From assembly GCA_012729785.1 (NCBI GenBank), contig JAAYCL010000022.1:1-64000 (forward strand): DNA of 64,000 nt. The letters are read 5' to 3'. The position numbers were made by a program, and so were the translations under genes. Positions 34,452-42,988 of the stretch are shown here, piece after piece (within the stretch, counting starts at the first letter, position 1; each line of letters starts with the position of its first letter). The notes beneath the pieces are model-generated. The model was not told where the DNA came from. It saw nothing but the letters and a program-made list of their open reading frames with translations, and searched no databases. The DNA is from Chlamydiota bacterium. GTDB lineage: Bacteria; Auribacterota; Tritonobacteria; UBA1439.

Positions 34452-36684
34452 ACGGCCGCGCGGGGCCGGCGCGGCCGCGGCGCTCGGATGCCTCGCGGGC
34501 CTGGCCTACGGCGCGGCCGCGGCCGCGTTCTTCTTCGACCGCTATAGCGTCGTCAAGAACGTCTGCCCGCCGCCGGAGGGGGGCCGGTTCCTGGCGTTCT
34601 CGGCCTGTCTCATCCTCGCCTACGGGACGATCGGGACGTGCGCGGGGGCGCTCGCGGCGGCGGCGGGACGGCTTCTCCGGTGTACTCCGGCCGGCCGCCG
34701 CGGGTGCCCCCCGTTCCTGACGGCCGCCGCCCTCGGCCTCTTCGCCTGGGTGGAGACCGCCGCGTATCTCAACGGATACTCCTTCGCATTCGAGTGGGGC
34801 CGTCGGGTCTACCTGCGGGGGTGGCAGCTGCGGGCGGCGCTGGTCGATCCGCGGGTCCTCGCCGCGAACGCGCTGCTCCTGGGGGCCTGCCTCGCGGCCT
34901 TCGCCGTCGTCTGGATCCTGCTCGCGCGGTCCAGGCACCCGAACGGCCGCGCCGCCTGGACCTGGGCCGCATTCCTCTTCGCGACGCTGGCCGTGCCGGT
35001 GAACTACCGTCTGCCGGAGAGCGCATCCCCGGCCTCGTGCGCGGCGAACGCCGCCCTCGGGGCGGGGTGCGTGGCGACCGGATGGTTCCTCGCCGCGGCG
35101 TGGGGGCGGCTCCGGGGCACGAATGTCGGGCGCCTGGCGTGGTGCGTCCCCGCCGCGCTCGTCATGTTCCTCCTCTGCGGGCGCGATTCGCAGGCCAAGA
35201 CGATCCTCTTCTTCCGTTCCCCCGTCGCGGCGCGGCTCTGCCTGAGAACCCTCAACGCCGCCTTCGATCCGGATCGGGATTTCTTCGGCCCCCTCGCGCC
35301 GGTCCGCGACTGCGACAACTGGAACGGAAAGATCAACCCGCTCGCCGTCGACCTCCCCGGAAACGGTCTGGACGAGGATTGCACGGGGGGGGATTTTACG
35401 CGCGAAGAGTTCGACCGGCTGCGGCGGGAAGACGAGAGGCGGCGCGCCTACAACGCGGCGGCGGACCGCGATGGAGCGCGGCTGCGGGAGGAGCGCTGGG
35501 GCACACAACGGCCGGACATCTTCATCCTGCTCGTCGACGCGCTGCGGAGCGACCACGTAAGCCTCAACGGGTATCCGCGGCGCACGACTCCGCAGATGGA
35601 CGACCTCTTTCGCGAAGGGACCTATTTCCCCAGATGCGTCTGCCCCTCGCCGGGGACGGGGCCCTCGATCTCCTCCATCCTGACCTCCCTGCACCCGAGC
35701 GAGCTGCCGGGGGAGGGGGCCGGGGCGGTCCCGACCCTCCAGGCCTCTCTCAAAGAGGCGGGCTACTTCACCGCGTCGTTTCAGAGCATCACGCCGCCGT
35801 TCCCGGGTCTTCCGCCGCTTCTGCGGGGCGATTTCGACATCTTCTCCGAGCCCGGCGACCGCGGGCGGTACCGCATCGGCGCCGGCGAGGTGACCGCGGA
35901 CGTGGAGCGGCTCCTCGACGAGCGCCCCCCCGGCCGGCCCCTCTTCGTCCTCGTCTGCTACTCCGACACGCACGCCGCATATCCCGCGCCGCCCCCGTTC
36001 TCCTCGATGTTCGGCGCCGCGACCGGCGTCCAGACGATCTTCATCCCGCGCCCCGGCGAACTGGCATGGATGACGCTCTGTTACGACAGGGCGGTCGCCT
36101 ACGCCGACAGCGAGGTCGGGAAACTCATGCGGCGTCTCGGCGAGCGGGGCATCCTGGAGCGCGCGGCCGTCGTGCTCACCTCGGATCACGGGGAGGAGTT
36201 CTTCGAGCACGGCGGGCTGTACCACGGCGCCGGGCTCCACGCGGAGGCGACGACGGTCCCCCTCGCATTCCTCCCCTCGTTCCGCGGCGCCCGCACCGTC
36301 CCCGATCCGGTCCAGAGCGTCGATATCATGCCCACGCTCCTCTCCCTCGCGGGGGCGCCGGTCCCCGCCGATATCAGCGGCTGGAATCTCGTTCCCGCGC
36401 TCGCGGGGGTTGAGGCGCCGCGGGGGCGGGACCTCGTCTCCGAGACGCTCGGGAAGCCGCCGTCGCGGCTGATGGCGCTCACGCGGGGCGGGTTCAAGCT
36501 GATCCACGATTTTTACAGCGGCACGAACCTGCTCTATAATGCGGAGGAGGATCCGTGCGAGCGGCGCGACCTGGCGGCGGCGGAACCCGCCCGCGCCGCG
36601 GAGATGCAGCGGGGTCTGTTCGATCTGAAGTCGTATCTCGAACTCGCGCGCCTGAAGCGGCGCGCGGAAGGAGGGGACCGATGA
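34435..36684 (+). CDS. Membrane sulfatase-superfamily enzyme with MopE-like acidic motif
   Basis: 749 residues. About six hydrophobic segments fill residues 1-260. Residues 277-317 hold an acidic, Cys-containing motif (DPDRD, RDCDNW, PGNGLDEDCTGGD) like those of MopE and related metal-binding repeats. The alkaline phosphatase-like domain follows (metal ligand ILLVDALRSDH; second site TSDHGEEFFEHGGL). The nucleophile region reads CPSPGTGPSISS rather than the formylglycine motif C-x-P-S-R, so a phosphate or sulfate transferase with Thr/Ser nucleophile is possible. Its position inside the glycan cluster suggests modification of the exported polymer. The architecture parallels the enzyme at 12478-14571. 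Confidence 0.82.
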   Translation: MNGFAERPRGAGAAAALGCLAGLAYGAAAAAFFFDRYSVVKNVCPPPEGGRFLAFSACLILAYGTIGTCAGALAAAAGRLLRCTPAGRRGCPPFLTAAALGLFAWVETAAYLNGYSFAFEWGRRVYLRGWQLRAALVDPRVLAANALLLGACLAAFAVVWILLARSRHPNGRAAWTWAAFLFATLAVPVNYRLPESASPASCAANAALGAGCVATGWFLAAAWGRLRGTNVGRLAWCVPAALVMFLLCGRDSQAKTILFFRSPVAARLCLRTLNAAFDPDRDFFGPLAPVRDCDNWNGKINPLAVDLPGNGLDEDCTGGDFTREEFDRLRREDERRRAYNAAADRDGARLREERWGTQRPDIFILLVDALRSDHVSLNGYPRRTTPQMDDLFREGTYFPRCVCPSPGTGPSISSILTSLHPSELPGEGAGAVPTLQASLKEAGYFTASFQSITPPFPGLPPLLRGDFDIFSEPGDRGRYRIGAGEVTADVERLLDERPPGRPLFVLVCYSDTHAAYPAPPPFSSMFGAATGVQTIFIPRPGELAWMTLCYDRAVAYADSEVGKLMRRLGERGILERAAVVLTSDHGEEFFEHGGLYHGAGLHAEATTVPLAFLPSFRGARTVPDPVQSVDIMPTLLSLAGAPVPADISGWNLVPALAGVEAPRGRDLVSETLGKPPSRLMALTRGGFKLIHDFYSGTNLLYNAEEDPCERRDLAAAEPARAAEMQRGLFDLKSYLELARLKRRAEGGDR

Positions 36685-37700
36685 AGGACGCGGTGCTGGT
36701 GACCGGAGGCGCGGGGTTCGTCGGATCGAACCTCGCGGCCGATATCGTTTCGCGGGGCGACCGGGTGACGGTCTTCGACAACCTCTCGAGGCGGGGGACC
36801 GAACGGAACCTGGAGTGGCTCCGGAAGACCTGCGGCGAAAAACTTGAGTTTGTGAAGGGGGATGTCCGCGATTTCGAGGCGGTGCGCCGGACCGTCGCGC
36901 GGGCGCGCGTCATCTATCATCTTGCGGGGCAGGTCGCCGTGACGACCTCGGTCGCGGAGCCGCGCGAAGACTTCGAGGTGAATGCGCTGGGGACGTTCAA
37001 CGTCCTCGAGGCGGCGCGCCTGAGCGGCCGTCGCCCGGCGCTGGTCTTCACATCCACGAACAAGGTCTACGGGGGGATGGAGGATCTGGAGGCGGTGGAG
37101 GAGGGGGATCGGTGCCGGTTCTCCTCCGGCGTCCTGGGGATCGCCGAGGACCGGCCGCTCGACTTCCATTCGCCGTACGGCTGCTCCAAAGGCGCGGCGG
37201 ACCAGTACGTGCGCGACTACGCCCGCATCTACGGCCTCCCGACGGTCGTCTTCCGGATGTCCTGCATCTACGGGCCGCGGCAGTTCGGAAACGAGGACCA
37301 GGGCTGGGTCGCGCACTTCCTGATCTCGGGGGCGAAGGGCCGCCCGCTCACCGTCTACGGCAACGGGAAACAGGTGCGCGACATCCTCTACGTGGCGGAT
37401 CTCGTCAGGGCGTTCAGGAGTGCGGCGGAGCGGATCGAGACCGCCCGCGGCCGCGTCTACAATATCGGCGGGGGGGCGAACAACACCCTCTCCCTCCTCG
37501 AGCTGCTCGCGATGATGCGCGATCGGTTCGGCTACCGCGTCGAGCCGTCGTTCGCCGCATGGCGCCCGGGGGATCAGCCGATCTACGTGAGCGACATACG
37601 CAGGGCGCGCGAGGAGCTCGGCTGGGAGCCGGCGACCGGCAGGGACGAGGGGATACGAAAGCTCCACGACTGGATCAAGGCGAACGACGCGATGCTCTGA
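36681..37700 (+). CDS. NAD-dependent epimerase, CDP-tyvelose 2-epimerase-like
   Basis: A 339-residue extended short-chain dehydrogenase. The NAD motif is VTGGAGFVGSNLA (residues 7-19) and the catalytic Tyr-Lys pair is in YGCSKG. The segments TSTNKVYGG and SCIYGPRQFGNEDQGWVAHF are much closer to CDP-paratose/tyvelose 2-epimerases (RfbE) than to UDP-glucose epimerases. It should make an activated sugar for the polymer. The CDP-sugar genes normally required upstream (rfbF, rfbG, rfbH, rfbS) are not in this window. It overlaps the previous stop by 4 bases. Confidence 0.85.
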   Translation: MKDAVLVTGGAGFVGSNLAADIVSRGDRVTVFDNLSRRGTERNLEWLRKTCGEKLEFVKGDVRDFEAVRRTVARARVIYHLAGQVAVTTSVAEPREDFEVNALGTFNVLEAARLSGRRPALVFTSTNKVYGGMEDLEAVEEGDRCRFSSGVLGIAEDRPLDFHSPYGCSKGAADQYVRDYARIYGLPTVVFRMSCIYGPRQFGNEDQGWVAHFLISGAKGRPLTVYGNGKQVRDILYVADLVRAFRSAAERIETARGRVYNIGGGANNTLSLLELLAMMRDRFGYRVEPSFAAWRPGDQPIYVSDIRRAREELGWEPATGRDEGIRKLHDWIKANDAML

Positions 37701-37725
37701 ACGGCGCGCCTTTCGGGGATCCCCG

Positions 37726-38895
37726 ATGAAGATACTCTGGCTGACGGACGACTTCCTCCCGCACTACGGCGGATCCCGCCTGCTCTACTTTCACACGATG
37801 GTGCGCTTCCCCCCCGGCGAGGTGCGCCTCCTCACGAAGCGGCGTCCGGGGTGGAGGGAGTTCGACCGGCGGGAGGGGCTGCGGGCCGAGCGCGGCTTCT
37901 TCCCCGCCCTGCCGGGCCGCCCGCCGTTTTCCATGCTCGCCGTCTACGCCGAGATGCTGCTGCGGGGGATGCGGGCCATGGCGCGGGAGCGCCCGGACGC
38001 CATCGTTTGCGGCGAGATCTTTCCCACCGCCTGCGTCGGCAGGGCGCTCGGGGCGCTGTGGCGGGTTCCGTATGTCGTCTACGTCCACGGGGAGGAGCTG
38101 AACGTTTTGAAAAAGCTTCGCACCGGGGCGCGCCTGATGCGTTCCATCCTCCTCCGCGCGGGCGCCGTCGTCGCCTCCGCGACCACGCCGCGGGACGAGG
38201 CGCTCCGCCAGGGGGTGCCCCCCGAACGCCTGCACCTGCTCCGTCCCGCCGTGGACGACGCCTTCTTCTCGCGCACTCCCTCCCCGCGCGCCGCGCGGGG
38301 GCGCTACGGGATCGGCGACGGGCCGCTCCTGCTCACGGTGGGGCGCCTGGTCGAACGGAAGGGGCACGAGGACGTGCTGCGCCTCTTCCCCTCCCTCGCC
38401 GAGGAGTTCCCCGGTCTCGCCTACCTGATCGTGGGGGCGGGGCCCGCCGAGGAGCGTCTCCGCCGCGCGGCGCGGGAGGCGGGCGCGGAGGGCGCGGTGA
38501 TCTTCGCGGGCCGGATCGGGAGAGACGAGCTGCTCGACTGCTACGCCGCCTGCGACGTCTTCGTGATGCCCAACCGCGAGATGTCCGACGGCGATACGGA
38601 AGGGGCGTGTATCGTGCTGCTCGAGGCGGCGGCGTGCGGGAAACCGGTCGTGGCGGGGGTGGCGGGGGGGACTGCGGATTCGGTCGCCGACGGGGAGACC
38701 GGGTTCCTCGTCGATCCGGCCGCTCCCGGGGAACTCGGCCGCGCGCTCCGCGTGCTGCTGGGCGACGCCGCACGCCGGCGCCGGATGGGGGAGGAGGGCA
38801 GGAAGCGGGTGTCCGGGCGGCGATGGGAGGCGTGCGCGCGGGATCTGAGGTCCATCTGCGCAACGGTCGGCGGGGGAGGGGGCGCGACACGGTGA
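37726..38895 (+). CDS. Family 4 glycosyltransferase
   Basis: 389 residues, GT-B fold, starting MKILWLTDDFLPHYGGS with the usual Gly-rich donor/acceptor loop. The central part has YVVYVHGEEL. The C-terminal nucleotide-sugar domain has LLTVGRLVERKGHEDVL and EGACIVLLEAAACGKPVV (E-x7-E near residue 290). It resembles the PimB/PimA group of mannosyl- or glucosyl-transferases. The last residues are Gly-rich. Its stop overlaps the following GTG start (GTGA), giving a pair of adjacent GT4 genes that probably add successive sugars. Confidence 0.9.
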   Translation: MKILWLTDDFLPHYGGSRLLYFHTMVRFPPGEVRLLTKRRPGWREFDRREGLRAERGFFPALPGRPPFSMLAVYAEMLLRGMRAMARERPDAIVCGEIFPTACVGRALGALWRVPYVVYVHGEELNVLKKLRTGARLMRSILLRAGAVVASATTPRDEALRQGVPPERLHLLRPAVDDAFFSRTPSPRAARGRYGIGDGPLLLTVGRLVERKGHEDVLRLFPSLAEEFPGLAYLIVGAGPAEERLRRAAREAGAEGAVIFAGRIGRDELLDCYAACDVFVMPNREMSDGDTEGACIVLLEAAACGKPVVAGVAGGTADSVADGETGFLVDPAAPGELGRALRVLLGDAARRRRMGEEGRKRVSGRRWEACARDLRSICATVGGGGGATR

Positions 38896-40031
38896 TCCGG
38901 GTGCTCTATGCCGTCGACACGATGGCGTACGCGGGAACGCAGACGCACATCGCCGCGATGATCCGCGGGCACGACCGAACCCGTTTCCTCCCCCGCCTGC
39001 TCTGCCTCCAGGAAAAGGGCGCGCTCGGCGCGCGGCTCGAGGCGGAGGGGGTGCCGGTCGAGGCGTACGGGCTGAAGCGGATCTACGATTGTGCCGCGGC
39101 GCGGGAGGGGCTGCGCCTGGCCGCCTTCCTGAGACGCGAGCGCATCGACGTCCTCCACGCGTACCTGTTCGCGGCGCAGGCGTTCTGCGTGCCGCCGGCG
39201 CGCCTCGCGGGCGTGCCGCTCGTCGTCGCGGGGCGGCGGGCGGTGGGCGTCTACTGGACCGCACGGAGGCACCGGCTCGCGCGGAGGGTCTCCAACGCCC
39301 TCGCGCATCTGCAGGTCGCCAACTCCGAGGCGGTGAAGGAATACCTCGTCCGGCGGGAGGGGGTGCCGCCGGGCAGGATCAGGATAGTATATAATGGGGT
39401 GGACGCGAAGCGGTTCTCCCCGGCCCCGGCGCCCGAAGACCGCGGACCCGGCGAACTCACCGTCGGGTACGTGGGCAGCCTGACCCGGGTGAAGGGGGTG
39501 GATCTCCTGCTCAGGGCCGCGCGGCGCGCGCTCGACGAATTCCCCGGCCTGAAGGTCCGCATCGTCGGCGAGGGGCCGCTCGAGGCGCGCCGCGCCTACG
39601 AGGGGGACACCGGGGCGTCCCTGAAGGCGCTCGCCCGGGAGCTCGGGCTCGGGCGCTGCGTGGAGTTCGCGGGCGGGACCGAGCGCCCGGAGGACGAGTT
39701 CAAGCGGATGGATCTGTTCGTGATGGCCTCGCTTTCGGAGGGGATGTCCAACGCCGTGCTCGAGGCGATGGCCTCGGGCCTCCCGGTCATCGCCACGGCG
39801 AGCGGCGGGAACCGGGAGGTGGTGGAGGAGGGGAAGACCGGGCTGCTCTTCCCCGTCGGCGACGACCGGGCGCTGTCGGAGCGGATCCTCGCCTTCGCCC
39901 GCGACGCCGGGCGCCGGCGCCGGATGGGGGAAGCGGGCAGGAGACGGGCGCTCGAGCGGTTCACGCTGGAGCGGATGGTGGCGGGGATGGAAACGGTCTA
40001 TCTCGACGGCCTCCGGGAGAGGGGGCGGTGA
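38892..40031 (+). CDS. Family 4 glycosyltransferase
   Basis: 379 residues with a GTG start in the upstream stop codon. The N-terminal domain has YAVDTMAYAGTQTHI, typical of the Gly/Thr loop of GT4 enzymes. The C-terminal domain has VGYVGSLTRVKGVDLLL and EGMSNAVLEAMASGLPVI. The N-terminal segment VLHAYLFAAQAFC matches acceptor regions of exopolysaccharide transferases. The next gene, a radical SAM protein, starts in its stop codon. Donor and acceptor are unknown. Confidence 0.9.
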   Translation: MIRVLYAVDTMAYAGTQTHIAAMIRGHDRTRFLPRLLCLQEKGALGARLEAEGVPVEAYGLKRIYDCAAAREGLRLAAFLRRERIDVLHAYLFAAQAFCVPPARLAGVPLVVAGRRAVGVYWTARRHRLARRVSNALAHLQVANSEAVKEYLVRREGVPPGRIRIVYNGVDAKRFSPAPAPEDRGPGELTVGYVGSLTRVKGVDLLLRAARRALDEFPGLKVRIVGEGPLEARRAYEGDTGASLKALARELGLGRCVEFAGGTERPEDEFKRMDLFVMASLSEGMSNAVLEAMASGLPVIATASGGNREVVEEGKTGLLFPVGDDRALSERILAFARDAGRRRRMGEAGRRRALERFTLERMVAGMETVYLDGLRERGR

Positions 40032-41170
40032 ACGAGGCGAGGCGGTATCTGCGGATACTCAGGGACGACCCCCGCTACGCCCTGCGGACGGCCGCGGCGA
40101 AGCTCCGCACCCGGTTCCCCGCCGACTACCTGTTCCTGCGGAGCGGGCGCGCCTTCACCCCCGTGCACCTGACGCTCGAGCTCACGCACCGCTGCAACCT
40201 CAAATGCCACATGTGCGACCTGTACGGGGGGGGGCGGGAGATCGATTCCATCCGCTCGCGAAGGGAGGCGCCGGGGGGGGAGCTGGGGCCGGAGCTTTTC
40301 GAGCGGCTCTGCGCCTCGTTCGGTTTCATGAAGCCGGTCCTCTCCTTCGGCGGGGGCGAGCCGCTGCTGCACCCGCGGGCCGCCGAGATGATCCGCCGCG
40401 CGAAGGCGCGCGGGTTCATCTGCACCCTCACCACGAACGGCGTGCTGCTCGCGCGGCACGCCCGCGATCTTGTGGCGGCGGGCCTGGACAGCATCGTGCT
40501 CTCCATCGACGGCCCGGAGGAGATCCACGACGCGACGCGGGGGGTGCAAGGGACCTTCTCCCGCGCCCGCGACGGGGCGCGGGAGATCGCCCGCCTGAAG
40601 CGGGAGACCGGCGCCGTGAAGCCGCGCCTGCGGGTGAACTGCACCATCAACAGCCGCAATATCTCCGTCCTCGGCTCGATGCCGGAAGTCGCCGCGGGGT
40701 TCGGGGCGGATAGTCTCCTCTTCTCGCACCTCTGGTTCTGGGACGCGGGGATCGTCGAGCGACACAACCGTCTGTGCGGCGATCTCTGCCCGGTCGTCGA
40801 GCAGAACACGCACGAACTCGATCTGATAGACCCGGCGATCGTCGCCCGGGAACTCGACCGGGCGCGGGCGAGGCGGGCGGGCATCGCGGTCAAGTGCCTC
40901 CCGGAGCTCGACGCGGAGGGGGTGCGGCGCTACTACACGGAGCGCACGGCGCCGGTGACCCGCCTCGCGTGCCGGGCGGTGTGGCTGAGCGCGTTCGTCA
41001 TGCCGTCGGGCGAGCTCCTCCCGTGCCTGGACTACTCGTACGGCAACCTCAACGAACGCCCCTGGGAGGAGCTGTGGAACGGTCCGCGGGCGCGCCTGTT
41101 CAGGAAGCGGCTTCGCCGTACGCGGATCTTCCCCGGATGCGTGCGCTGCTGTTTGCTCTACGCGTTTTGA
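40028..41170 (+). CDS. Radical SAM protein with SPASM-like C terminus
   Basis: 380 residues. The 4Fe-4S/SAM motif is CNLKCHMC (C-x3-C-x2-C, about residues 57-64), followed by SFGGGEPLLHP (SAM-binding GGE) and LSIDGPEEIHD. The C-terminal part has further Cys in a SPASM-like pattern (CRAVW, LLPCLDYSYGNL, CVRCC) that may bind one or two extra clusters. Family members with this N-terminal lead are common in surface polysaccharide clusters, with unproven substrates. GTG start overlapping the upstream gene by 4 bases. A modification of a sugar or lipid is likely, but the reaction is unknown. Confidence 0.85.
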   Translation: MNEARRYLRILRDDPRYALRTAAAKLRTRFPADYLFLRSGRAFTPVHLTLELTHRCNLKCHMCDLYGGGREIDSIRSRREAPGGELGPELFERLCASFGFMKPVLSFGGGEPLLHPRAAEMIRRAKARGFICTLTTNGVLLARHARDLVAAGLDSIVLSIDGPEEIHDATRGVQGTFSRARDGAREIARLKRETGAVKPRLRVNCTINSRNISVLGSMPEVAAGFGADSLLFSHLWFWDAGIVERHNRLCGDLCPVVEQNTHELDLIDPAIVARELDRARARRAGIAVKCLPELDAEGVRRYYTERTAPVTRLACRAVWLSAFVMPSGELLPCLDYSYGNLNERPWEELWNGPRARLFRKRLRRTRIFPGCVRCCLLYAF

Positions 41171-41239
41171 GTTCGCGCCAGTCGTGTGCGTCGGCGTGCG
41201 GGCAGGTCCGCCACGTCGGACGCGGGAACGGGAGGTTCG

Positions 41240-41887
41240 ATGGCCGACAGGGTGAGGGAGTTCTGGGAGGCGGAGGCGACCACCTTCGACGCGATCTACT
41301 CGGGGTCGAAGGGACCGGTCAGGCGCTGGCTCGACCGGACGCTGCGCCGGGACATAGGCGCCCGTTTCGACGAGACGATGCGGGAGTGCGCCGACGCGTC
41401 GGGGGCGGAGGTTTTGGACGTCGGCTGCGGCAGCGGCCGCTACGCGATCGCGCTTGCCCTCCGCGGCGCGAGGGTGACGGGCGTGGACACCGCGGCGCCG
41501 ATGCTCGAACTCGCCCGCCGGCTCGCCGCGGAGCGCGGCTGCGCCGCGCGCTGTCGATTCGTCCTCTCCGAGTTCCTCTCGGCGCCGCTCGCCCGTGGGT
41601 ACGACCTGACGCTCGCGATAGGGTTCTTCGACTACATCGCAGACCCGCGCCCCCACCTGGAGAGGATGGCGGCGTCGGCGGGGCGGGGGGGGAAACTGAT
41701 CGCCACCTTCCCGCGCCTCTGGACCTGGCGCGCGCCGTTGCGGAAGGCGCGCCTCGCCGCGCGGGGCTGCCCCGTGTATTTCTACACCCGCGCCCGCGTG
41801 TGGCGTCTCCTGGAGGAGACCGGCTGGTCGCCGGCGCGCGTGGGAAGGGTGGGGAAGCTTCATTTCGCCGTCGCCATGAAGCGCTGA
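41240..41887 (+). CDS. SAM-dependent methyltransferase
   Basis: 215 residues of class I methyltransferase. Motif I is VLDVGCGSGRYAIALA (about 55-70), the acidic residue follows in VTGVDTAAPML, and motif III is AIGFFDYIADPRPHLERM. The N terminus (VREFWEAEATTFDAIY) resembles methyltransferases found with GT and radical SAM genes. The ATG at 41240 is preceded by GGGAGG. The open frame continues upstream to 41186 without support. Substrate unknown. Confidence 0.85.
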   Translation: MADRVREFWEAEATTFDAIYSGSKGPVRRWLDRTLRRDIGARFDETMRECADASGAEVLDVGCGSGRYAIALALRGARVTGVDTAAPMLELARRLAAERGCAARCRFVLSEFLSAPLARGYDLTLAIGFFDYIADPRPHLERMAASAGRGGKLIATFPRLWTWRAPLRKARLAARGCPVYFYTRARVWRLLEETGWSPARVGRVGKLHFAVAMKR

Positions 41888-42048
41888 ACGTTGCCGCAGA
41901 GGAGGCGGGGGGCGCACGGAGACACGGGTCCCTCCCGCCGCGGATCTTCATGGGGGATCGGCGGCGGGATTCGCATCCGTGTTCGTCCGTGGCCGCCGAT
42001 GGCGACAGCAGGTTCCGTGCCCCCGTGCATTCTGCGGGACGGTAGACT
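41888..42048. other. Intergenic segment resembling dispersed intergenic repeats
   Basis: A 161-base spacer between the methyltransferase and the deacetylase. It contains words such as GCAGAGGAGGCG (about 41896) and CATCCGTGTTCGTCCGTGG (about 41975). Similar words recur in intergenic sequences of many environmental genomes (recollection, unverified). No gene or promoter is evident. Confidence 0.35.
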
Positions 42049-42975
42049 ATGCATCTGTTTTCCGACACCGTCAACGCGCTCAGCTTCGACGTCGAGGAGT
42101 GGTTCCAGGCGGAGGCGTTCGCCGGGCTTTTCCCGCCCGCGCGATGGGAGCGTCTGGAGAGCCGCTGCGAGACGCAGGTCGGGCGCATCCTCGACATCCT
42201 CGCCGCCCGCGGCGTCAGGGCCACCTTCTTCGTCCTGGGGTGGGTGGCGCAACGGCACGGGCGGCTCGTGAAACGGATCGCCGCCGCGGGGCACGAGATC
42301 GCCTGCCACGGCTTCGGGCACGCGATGATCACGAGGCAGACCCGCGAGGAGTTCGCCCGGGATGTCAGGCGCGCGCGCGAGCTTCTCGAAGATGCCGCGG
42401 GGACGCGCGTGGCGGGGTACCGCGCCCCCACCTTCTCCGTCACGGAGCGGACGCGGTGGGCGCTGGAGGTGCTCCTCGACCAGGGGTTCGGCTACGACGC
42501 CTCGATCTACCCGATCCGGCACGACCGCTACGGCATCCCGGGGTCGCCGCGTTTCCCGTACGTCGTGCTCGAGGGGGGGGGGCGCCGGCTCTGGGAGTAT
42601 CCGGGATTCACGCGGCGCATCGCCGGGATGACGCTCCCGGCCGCAGGGGGCGGATACCTGCGGCTCCTGCCCTACGCCTGGACGCGCGGGGCGATCAGGG
42701 CGGCGCACCGAGAGGGGAGACCCGCGGCGGTCTTCGCGCATCCGTGGGAGTTCGATGCACGCCTCCCCGTCGCCCCGCTCCCGCGCCTGGCGCGCCTCAG
42801 GCACTACGGCGGCATCAGCCGCAACGCCGCGAAGCTGGAGCGGCTCCTCGAGGAGTTCCGCTTCGCCCCCGTGGGCGAGCTGCTCGCCTCCCTCGATGCG
42901 TCGAGGGGAGGCGGGCCCCGAAACGCGGGGGCCGAAACCGGGGACGCAGCCGTCTCGCGCGGCGGATTGAATTGA
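42049..42975 (+). CDS. Polysaccharide deacetylase, PEP-CTERM/exosortase-locus type
   Basis: A 308-residue NodB-family carbohydrate esterase. The N-terminal NALSFDVEEWFQ signature (about residues 9-20) and the C-terminal DUF3473 segment (PWEFD..., LRHYGGISRN) define the subfamily found in exosortase-linked exopolysaccharide loci. Catalytic and metal motifs are FDVEEWF (Asp-Asp equivalent), CHGFGHAMI (His-x3-His) and YRAPTFSVT. It removes acetyl groups from the polymer or its precursor. No exosortase or PEP-CTERM protein is seen in this window. The last about 25 residues are a non-conserved tail. Confidence 0.92.
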   Translation: MHLFSDTVNALSFDVEEWFQAEAFAGLFPPARWERLESRCETQVGRILDILAARGVRATFFVLGWVAQRHGRLVKRIAAAGHEIACHGFGHAMITRQTREEFARDVRRARELLEDAAGTRVAGYRAPTFSVTERTRWALEVLLDQGFGYDASIYPIRHDRYGIPGSPRFPYVVLEGGGRRLWEYPGFTRRIAGMTLPAAGGGYLRLLPYAWTRGAIRAAHREGRPAAVFAHPWEFDARLPVAPLPRLARLRHYGGISRNAAKLERLLEEFRFAPVGELLASLDASRGGGPRNAGAETGDAAVSRGGLN

Positions 42976-42988
42976 CTGGACGCCATCC

